Part shown: piece after piece, positions 57,655 through 64,000 of the stretch
Layout: each line of letters opens with the position of its first letter
Position numbering within the stretch: position 1 is the stretch's first letter
Assembly: GCA_036873755.1 (NCBI GenBank)
Contig: JAVTVY010033773.1
Coordinates: forward strand, 62,001-126,000
Source of the DNA: Hanleya hanleyi
Taxonomy: Eukaryota > Mollusca > Polyplacophora > Lepidopleurida > Hanleyidae
Length of the DNA stretch: 64,000 bases
Reading direction: 5' to 3'
The notes under the pieces: model-generated
Seen by the model: the letters and a program-made list of their open reading frames with translations, nothing else
The model's database searches: none
What the model was told of the DNA's origin: nothing
Translations under genes and position numbers: made by a program

Positions 57655-58135
57655 TTCGATATAATATCACAGAATATTATATCTGAATTCAGCCCTATAT
57701 ATAAATCCCGTGCGAGTTGAAACTACTATTGCTAGCCAATCAGATGGATAGCTGGTTGTAACTATTTCAAAATCACGCCCACAGTAATTACACACGGTAG
57801 CTCGTGGTCTAATATATAAACATTATTCTGAAATAGTTTCCAAATATGGCATCATTTCCAGACAGGGCCCATAAACATCAAAGAGTTTACTCCCGCCGAA
57901 AAGTCTGGCTTTGTTAGGGGTAGAAAATATCAAAAGATTGTGCCGTGCAAAGATATTAATCTCCTTGAAGTAAACGTCAATCATTGTCAGAGCGAAAAGG
58001 TTGAAATGGTCGTGATTGGCTTATTATGGGATCTCGTAGAATATCGGCCAACATTTCGCACGAAGTTTTCATATCGTTACGTCTAGATGGTATTCCCCTG
58101 ATTTACCATCTTGGTTGGGTTACCTAGATTAGGAG
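57655..58135. repeat. Dispersed element B, copy 2
   Basis: The segment is inverted relative to 47,475-47,965, from GAATATTATATCTGAATTCA to TACCATCTTGGTTGGGTTAC. It lies between the two segmental-duplication copies. Confidence 0.75.
57832..58086 (+). CDS. Unassigned conserved coding fragment of element B, copy 2
   Basis: The fragment has 84 codons to TAG at 58,084-58,086 (SFQIWHHFQTGPINIKEF..., ending KFSYRYV). It aligns without gaps to the fragment at 47,532-47,777. The family is unknown. Confidence 0.35.
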   Translation, partial: NSFQIWHHFQTGPINIKEFTPAEKSGFVRGRKYQKIVPCKDINLLEVNVNHCQSEKVEMVVIGLLWDLVEYRPTFRTKFSYRYV

Positions 58136-58259
58136 TTGATGCTGCGAGAACCCCGCGCCGGTTATTTCCTCTTGTACTTCTGAAATAAAACTCTGTTTCA
58201 GAAACTTTTTTCGGCATGCCTCGCATAATACATATTCCAAGTATCGACCAACAAGTAAC

Positions 58260-59180
58260 ATGAATTGCAGGCAAGCACCTAAAAGGTGCGTGGACCCGTC
58301 AGCCTGTTTTTTTTTTGTCAAGTAGGATCAGGGCTGCATCTAGAGCCAGTTTAGTTCCGGAAAACGTATGGGCGCCCAAAACTCAAATGAAACAAAAAAC
58401 GAAACTGTTGTTGTTGTTGTTGTTCAATTTGAAAGGATTTCTGAAGGAAATACTCCTAGAAAAAGCTTCTCGAAGCCTCAATATCGATCCCATTGCATAG
58501 CTGGGTATTGAATTTCATGTTAATAAACCTCTGTTTTGTGATTGATCACAGGCTCTTTGTGCCTAAATTCACTAAAAAAATTGGACCCTCAATAATGAAT
58601 TACGAAAAGGAACTGGGAGTTTGGGATCGGAACCAGCAAAAAATCCCTGGATACAGCCTTGCGGATACAGTTTGTGTGGTTTCTGTAATGTATATAATAG
58701 ACTTCGTTTTCACGTGAGTGGTGTGCTGGGATTACAGCATGCAAGAAAGTGTAGCTTTATCAGTGGCAATTTATGCATTGCACAAGTGTGATAACAAGTT
58801 AATGGCATAGAATCACAATGATTGACACAAGCCCACCATTATCATTATTGGGGGGGGGGGGGCATAAGCTCCAGGTATGCAAACTGGTTCAAAATTGCAC
58901 AGAGTCAGGCTAAAATGGGCTCTCCTAATCACTCGTTTTAAATAATTTCCAAGGTACAGTCACATGTTTGGTGACAAAAATTGAAGCATTATGTTGTACC
59001 AGTTAAATGTGTGGACACAAATATGGTTCATGCAAAAGTTTTAGGATAAATCATATGATGTAGAATACAATGATTTAACAGCAAATTGAAGAAAAATGTT
59101 GTCCTTCATTTAAGGCCACGCAAAATTCAAACTAACAGGTGTTCGATACTACAGGGATTCCCCTGCCAGTTATTTCATAG
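58260..59180. repeat. Segmental duplication, copy 2 (interrupted)
   Basis: This is the same sequence as 56,865-57,560, split by a ~215-bp insert (about 58,645-58,860, ending in a G run) after CAGCAAAAA. An LTR retrotransposon cuts it right after TTATTTCATA. Confidence 0.85.
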
Positions 59181-59472
59181 TGTAACGGTTAACCGTTTGT
59201 GTATAGGACTGTTCGAATCAGAGGGGGGGAGGGCGTGTCACCGCTGGAAGGGTGGAAGAGCCCGTGATGGAAGAGCCAGTGGTCGGAAATGCATTCCCCC
59301 GTATTTCTCGCTTACCAGAGCGAGATAGGTGTTGCCCTTTACGTGGAACATTCTTTACGAATTATGGATTGGGATGTCATTCTCATTTATGGACTATGAA
59401 CTGTAATTTCGCTGTGAAGGCGATTTTTCGTGTTTGGCGAAACGTCTCCGGTTGGCGGAGAGTGGCACGGGC

Positions 59473-59480
59473 TATATAAA
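59473..59480 (+). promoter_or_regulatory. LTR TATA box
   Basis: TATATAAA lies 292 bp into the LTR and is repeated at 62,642-62,649. It probably sets the U3/R boundary near 59,505. Confidence 0.55.
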
Positions 59481-60397
59481 CTCGTGCAACTTTACATGTG
59501 GAGGGGGGGGGGGGGGGCAGACCAGAAAGACAGGGCTAGAGAAAGCACGTCCAGGTACAGCCTGTAACTTCCGATTTTAGCGTAATTTACGGTTGGGCCG
59601 TAAATGCAGTGTTTTGGCCTGGGAGTCTAAAAGCTTGTAAACTCCTGTAGTTAGTGTAACCTGTAAAAACACGCCAATCCAATGAGAATTTGCCAGCTCG
59701 CATTTTCGGTGTGGAAACGTGTTTGTGGTTATACTATAGTGTAGGAAACACGACAGCGCGGCGTGTCTAAGATAGTTGTGGGGTATCCTATAATACTGTA
59801 ATGAGACATGTTTTTGCCCGTAGCACATTCTGGCAATTTGCATGGTCTGACTTCGGTATAGAATAAGGCTTTTAGGTCTATACCAGTAGGTTGATAATTT
59901 CGACACTGTTTTGCTGAGCTAATCCCGCGGCACTGGGACTAAAGTCGCAATATTTATGTGTCGATCTTGTTGATCGTGAAGCGGTATATGACGATAGATA
60001 GGGATTCCCTCCACCCCCAGAGATATGCAACTGCACCACATACAGAGATAAATAAGCCAAGCTTCCCCCTGCCATAATCCAACGACGTATCGTGTAGCCT
60101 GTTAATTCGGCGCAGACGGCCGTGCAACGCTATACGGGACGAAGACGGTCGCAGCTATTACAGCCGGGCGGTGTGGTCAAGGCACCGAGCGGGCAAGCTG
60201 TTTTCGTCGAGAAACGTCGGTAAACTGGGCCGGGCGCTCCGGTTGCAAGAAAGGCACAGATTACAGATCACAATACAGAGGTATACAAGGCATAGATCAC
60301 AGCCCATACAGAAAAGACAAGCCAAGATACAAGGTACAGCACAGACAGACTTCTCCTCCCGAGAAACGCCGATAAATGGTGAAATTGGACAGATCTG

Positions 60398-60510
60398 CGG
60401 CCAGGTCGCAGAAGGTCGCAGAAATCTGCGACCGGGTCGCAGAAGGTCGTAGAAGCTCGCGACCGGGTCGCAGAAGGTCGTAGAAGCTCGCGACCAGGTC
60501 GCAGGGGGTC
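60398..60510. repeat. GGTCGCAGAAGGTCGCAGAA tandem repeat in the LTR
   Basis: Short units of GGTCGCAGAA, CTGCGACCGGGTCGCAG and a related GCTCGCGACC type, many with internal dyad symmetry. The 3' LTR has fewer units (63,570-63,655), so unit number changes between LTRs of one insertion. Confidence 0.85.
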
Positions 60511-60839
60511 GCCAACGACAGTTGACATACAGTAATGATGTTTCATTGGTACCAGATGAAATGGTAATACAATATATACCCAAGTAAATGTCCTGACGGC
60601 CACGGAAAGCGAGCTGTACGTGGTCCTTACCTGAGAGATCGTCGTGAAGTTGTGTAGTCACAGGCCGTGTCTATAGACGGGTCGTAGCAGCCGTGAGGGT
60701 TGAGACGCCGTGCTATACTTACCTGTGCGGGAAGCAGACTGGTGAGCTGACAAGTTAGGGTCAGGCTCCGACGACTTGGGGGTGAAGAAGACGACGGGCT
60801 GCCACATCCGTGGAGAGGCTCCAACGACTGGGGGTATAT

Positions 60840-61160
60840 AGTGAGAGAGCGTTACCGCGTAACGTTCCAACGGGCCGTGACGTTTCAGCGACTTGGTGCC
60901 ATATCTGGAGAGAGCGTCACTGCCGTGACGCTCCAACGCCTGAGGGTATATATATATTGGGGAGAACGTTACCGCCGTAACGTTCCAACGGGCCTTGACG
61001 TTTCAACGACTGGGTGTCGTATCTGGAGAGAGCGATATATCCTTAACGTTCCGACGACTGGGTGTCGTATCTGGAGAGAGCGTTATATCCTTAACGTTCC
61101 GACGACGGGGTGCCATCCCTGGAGAGAGCGTTACATCCGTAACGTTCCAACGACGGAGGA
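60840..61160. repeat. ~58-60 bp tandem repeat in the LTR
   Basis: GAGAGAGCGTTA...CCGTAACGTTCCAACG-type units occur about five times, with TATATCCTTAACGTTCCGAC variants. Confidence 0.8.
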
Positions 61161-61829
61161 AGAGAAGGGCCAGCAGCCAGGCCGCCCTTATACCCAGAAG
61201 AGAAGTGCCAGCAACCAGGCCGCCCTTATCACGTACAGATATAAAGCACTATATTAACTATAAAGCTATATGCATACACCCCCATATATATTATTGATAT
61301 ATATAACATCAAGCTTAACTGCACACACTCTCTTCTATTGTCCACATATACATCAAGGGTACGTATCCGTTAACCTTATATGCACACACTCTCTCACCTC
61401 AAGGGTACGTATCCGTTAACCTTATATGCACATACCGGGTGTGTGTGTCCGTTAACTTTATGTGCACACACCCTCTCACATCACGTGTATATATACATCA
61501 AGTTTATTTGCATACACTCTCCTAGTGTCTGTACATATATGTAAATATCCTAACGTTACATCTCCTTAGACACTCTGTCTAAGTCACGCGGTTCTACGCT
61601 ATTATTTGTAACCGCGTATACTATTTGTGCAGAATATACCATATTGACCTTTACATTAGCGTCAGTCATCCTTGTAGGGTTGTGATCATCTCTTCGATCC
61701 CCGGATCTTTACTAGTGAAGGGGCTAACTACGGTGACGGCCAGAATGCCAGTGGGCAATCCCGGTTATTGATTCGTTTTCTCGTAAACACAACGACTGGT
61801 CCTGCTCGTACACGTTATACGTAGAAAAC

Positions 61830-61847
61830 TGGTGGCAGCGGTGGGAT
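61830..61847 (+). other. Primer binding site
   Basis: TGGTGGCAGCGGTGGGAT directly follows the 5' LTR and begins with TGG, the complement of a tRNA CCA end. This kind of PBS is common in animal Gypsy-like elements. Confidence 0.6.
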
Positions 61848-61889
61848 CTGGCCTGATCTACAACAGAAGAGAACAACCGACTACTAGAG

Positions 61890-62123
61890 ATGACCGACAA
61901 CGACGTGCCGACAACGCCGGATAGCGAGGTTGAGGATGAGCGCGAGGAAGTGGCCGAGGGTGAGGCAGCCCCCACACACGCGACGACGACCCGCGGTCGG
62001 CGAGTGGTGAAGCCTCGTCGTGATGGGAGCAGGAGCCCCAGGAAACCGAAGAGGGGAGAAGCCGGACCCCTCCAGCTGAGCGCACCGCCCAGTGGACCTA
62101 ATGTCGTGGGGCGGCTCTGCTAG
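61890..62123 (+). pseudogene. Truncated gag-like leader ORF
   Basis: The frame starts 43 bp after the PBS and encodes 77 residues. It starts acidic (SEVEDEREEVAEGEAAP), turns basic (RRVVKPRRDGSRSPRKPKR), and ends soon after. A 17-bp direct repeat TGGACCTAATGTCGTGG (62,093-62,109 and 62,155-62,171) flanks the point where the frame ends, which suggests rearrangement of a formerly longer gag-pol region. A second frame before the PPT reads GGRPPGNFAGPDGP, possibly a remnant of the pol C-terminus. Confidence 0.5.
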
Positions 62124-62354
62124 CCGCCCATGTAATTCTGTGAAGGAAATCTGTTGGACCTAATGTCGTGGTGGCCCGGCCAGACCGCCGGAGGGCGGCC
62201 ACCTGGTAATTTCGCCGGCCCTGATGGCCCGTAATTGGCGAGCCGTTTCGTAGAGAGTAGTTCGAACTGTACAACTGGAACTGTAACGCCACCCTGGACG
62301 GAGGGACCCGTACGGCCATGACGGGGACGTCATGATTTGGAAAGGCGGGGGCAG

Positions 62355-64000
62355 TGTAACGGTTAACCGTTTGTGTATAGGACTGTTCGAATCAGAGGGG
62401 GGCGTGTCACCGCTGGAAGGGTGGAAGAGCCCGTGATGGAAGAGCCAGTGGTCGGAAATGCATTCCCCCGTATTTCTCGCTTACTAGAGCGAGATAGGTG
62501 TTGCCCTTTACGTGGAACATTCTTTACGAATTATGGATTGGGATGTCATTCTCATTTATGGACTATGAACTGTAATTTCGCTGTGAAGGCGATTTTTCGT
62601 GTTTGGCGAAACGTCTCCGGTTGGCGGAGAGTGGCACGGGCTATATAAACTCGTGCAACTTTACATGTGGAGGGGGTGGGGGGGGGCAGACCAGAAAGAC
62701 AGGGCTAGAGAAAGCACGTCCAGGTACAGCCTGTAACTTCCGATTTTAGCGTAATTTACGGTTGGGCCGTAAATGCAGTGTTTTGGCCTGGGAGTCTAAA
62801 AGCTTGTAAACTCCTGTAGTTAGTGTAACCTGTAAAAACACGCCAATCCAATGAGAATTTGCCAGCTCGCATTTTCGGTGTGGAAACGTGTTTGTGGTTA
62901 TACTATAGTGTAGGAAACACGACAGCGTGGCGTGTCTAAGATAGTTGTGGGGTATTCTATAATACTGTAATGAGACATGTTTTTGCCCGTAGCACATTCT
63001 GGCAATTTGCATGGTCTGACTTCGGTATAGAATAAGGCTTTTAGGTCTATACCAGTAGGTTGATAATTTCGACACTGTTTTGCTGAGCTAATCCCGCGGC
63101 ACTGGGACTAAAGTCGCAATATTTATGTGTCGATCTTGTTGATCGTGAAGCGGTATATGACGATAGATAGGGATTCCCTCCAACCCCAGAGATATGCAAC
63201 TGCACTACATACAGAGATAAATAAGCCAAGCTTCCCCCTGCCATAATCCAACGACGTATCGTGTAGCCTGTTAATTCGGCGCAGACGGCCGTGCAACGCT
63301 ATACGGGACGAAGACGGTCGCAGCTATTACAGCCGGGCGGTGTGGTCAAGGCACCGAGCGGGTAGGCTGTTTTCGTCGAGAAACGTCGGTAAACTGGGCC
63401 GGGCACTCCGGTTGCAAGAAAGGCACAGATTACAGATCACAGTACAGTAGTATACAAGGCATAGATCACAGCCCATACAGAAAAGACAAGCCAAGATACA
63501 AGGTACAGCACAGACAGACTTCTCCTCCCGAGAAACGTCGATAAACGGTGAAATTGGACAGATCTGCGGCCAGGTCGCAGAAGGTCGCAGAAGGTCGCAG
63601 AAATCTGCGACCGGGTCGCAGAAGGTCGCAGAAGTTCGCGACCAGGTCGCAGGGGATCGCCAACGACAGTTGACATAAAGTAATGATGTTTCATTGGTAC
63701 CAGATGAAATGGTAATACAATATATACCCAAGTAAATGTCCTGACGGCCACGGAAAGCGAGCTGTACGTGGTCCTTACCTGAGAGATCGTCGTGAAGTTG
63801 TGTAGTCACAGGCCGTGTCTATAGACGGGTCGCAGCAGCCGTGAGGGTTGAGACGCCGTGCTATACTTACCTGTGCGGGAAGCAGACTGGTGAGCTGACA
63901 AGTTAGGGTCAGGCTTCGACGACTTGGGGGTGAAGAAGACGACGGGCTGCCACATCCGTGGAGAGGCTCCAACGACTGGGGGTATATATTGAGAGAGCGT
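62355..64000 (+). repeat. 3' LTR, partial (runs off the window)
   Basis: The repeat matches 59,181-60,850 to the last base of the window, with small indels and a few substitutions (for example CGACAGCGTGGCG against CGACAGCGCGGCG). Confidence 0.8.

Larger units (their letters stand above)
59181..61829 (+). repeat. 5' LTR
   Basis: The LTR begins TGTAACGG and ends shortly before the PBS; the exact last base is uncertain (61,815-61,829). It holds a TATA box and two internal tandem arrays. The part that can be compared (59,181-60,850) is nearly identical to the 3' LTR, which indicates a recent insertion. Confidence 0.75.
59181..64000 (+). mobile_element. LTR retrotransposon with ~2.65-kb LTRs and a nearly empty interior
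   Basis: Near-identical direct repeats start TGTAACGGTTAACCG at 59,181 and 62,355. The first is followed at 61,830 by a primer-binding-site-like TGGTGGCAGCGGTGGGAT. The second is preceded by a polypurine tract (GGAAAGGCGGGGGCAG, 62,339-62,354). Only 525 bp separate them, with a short gag-like start and no pol gene, so the element is a deletion derivative that needs helper functions. The Gypsy-like assignment rests on the PBS style (recalled). The insertion site is clear from the uninterrupted paralogue at 57,538-57,560. The right end lies outside the window. Confidence 0.8.

Noticed and set aside
59181..59225. tRNA-like strings TGTAACGGTTAACC and GTTCGAATC at the LTR start
   Set aside because: The spacing between A-box-like and B-box-like strings (~32 nt) is too short for a tRNA, and the segment is the LTR terminus.

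Overview
The window looks like nuclear DNA of a marine invertebrate, most likely a mollusc. There is one split gene with GT-AG introns. Repeat families of a kind I associate with mollusc genomes are present: a 157-bp tandem family whose head carries GCTCATCTGAGCCGAAGG, and a TTGACCTTGACCTATTTT family. ACATGTAC-rich minisatellites, foldback MITEs and several retroelement types are also present. No bacterial-style operon, rRNA, CRISPR array or convincing tRNA gene was seen. The species call rests on recalled repeat signatures and is inference.

Layout. (1) 1.3-10.0 kb: a five-exon gene for an 832-residue protein with an acidic repeat N-terminus, two zinc fingers, a tyrosine-recombinase-like core and a SANT/Myb-like C-terminus. 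Its last intron holds two DNA-transposon-like elements with inverted repeats. (2) 10-17.6 kb: a decayed non-LTR reverse transcriptase on the minus strand, 157-bp and 66-bp tandem arrays, and two copies of a dispersed repeat. (3) 17.6-21.5 kb: a 58-bp satellite. (4) 21.7-28.7 kb: a giant hairpin, CA/CG microsatellites, a first copy of a zinc-finger gene, and two unrelated arrays that both have a period near 175 bp, one rich in CRE octamers. (5) 28.8-30.4 kb: two more tandem families. (6) 32,026-45,435: a 13.4-kb element bounded by a perfect 6-bp target-site duplication (TACATA). Its long inverted termini begin AGTAGTATATAG, and nearly its whole length is a palindrome. In its centre sit three more copies of the zinc-finger gene, each behind the same TATA promoter. 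(7) 45.4-59 kb: small duplications, another 157-bp array, a relic of the reverse transcriptase also found in the 13.4-kb element, a foldback MITE and an interrupted segmental duplication. (8) 59,181-64,000: an LTR retrotransposon with very long LTRs and almost no interior. Its 3' LTR runs off the window.

The most notable system is the 13.4-kb palindromic element. The 6-bp duplication and AG-starting termini are those of Polinton/Maverick elements. I saw no polymerase, integrase, protease or capsid gene in it. It carries only a compact protein: C2H2 fingers joined to a domain that, from memory, resembles the N-terminal part of invertebrate Polinton-type DNA polymerase proteins. All four copies of this gene are open and share one promoter architecture: a MEF2-like box, a TATA box, and a 19-bp (quasi)palindrome at the start site. 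This suggests a non-autonomous, possibly self-regulating Polinton derivative.
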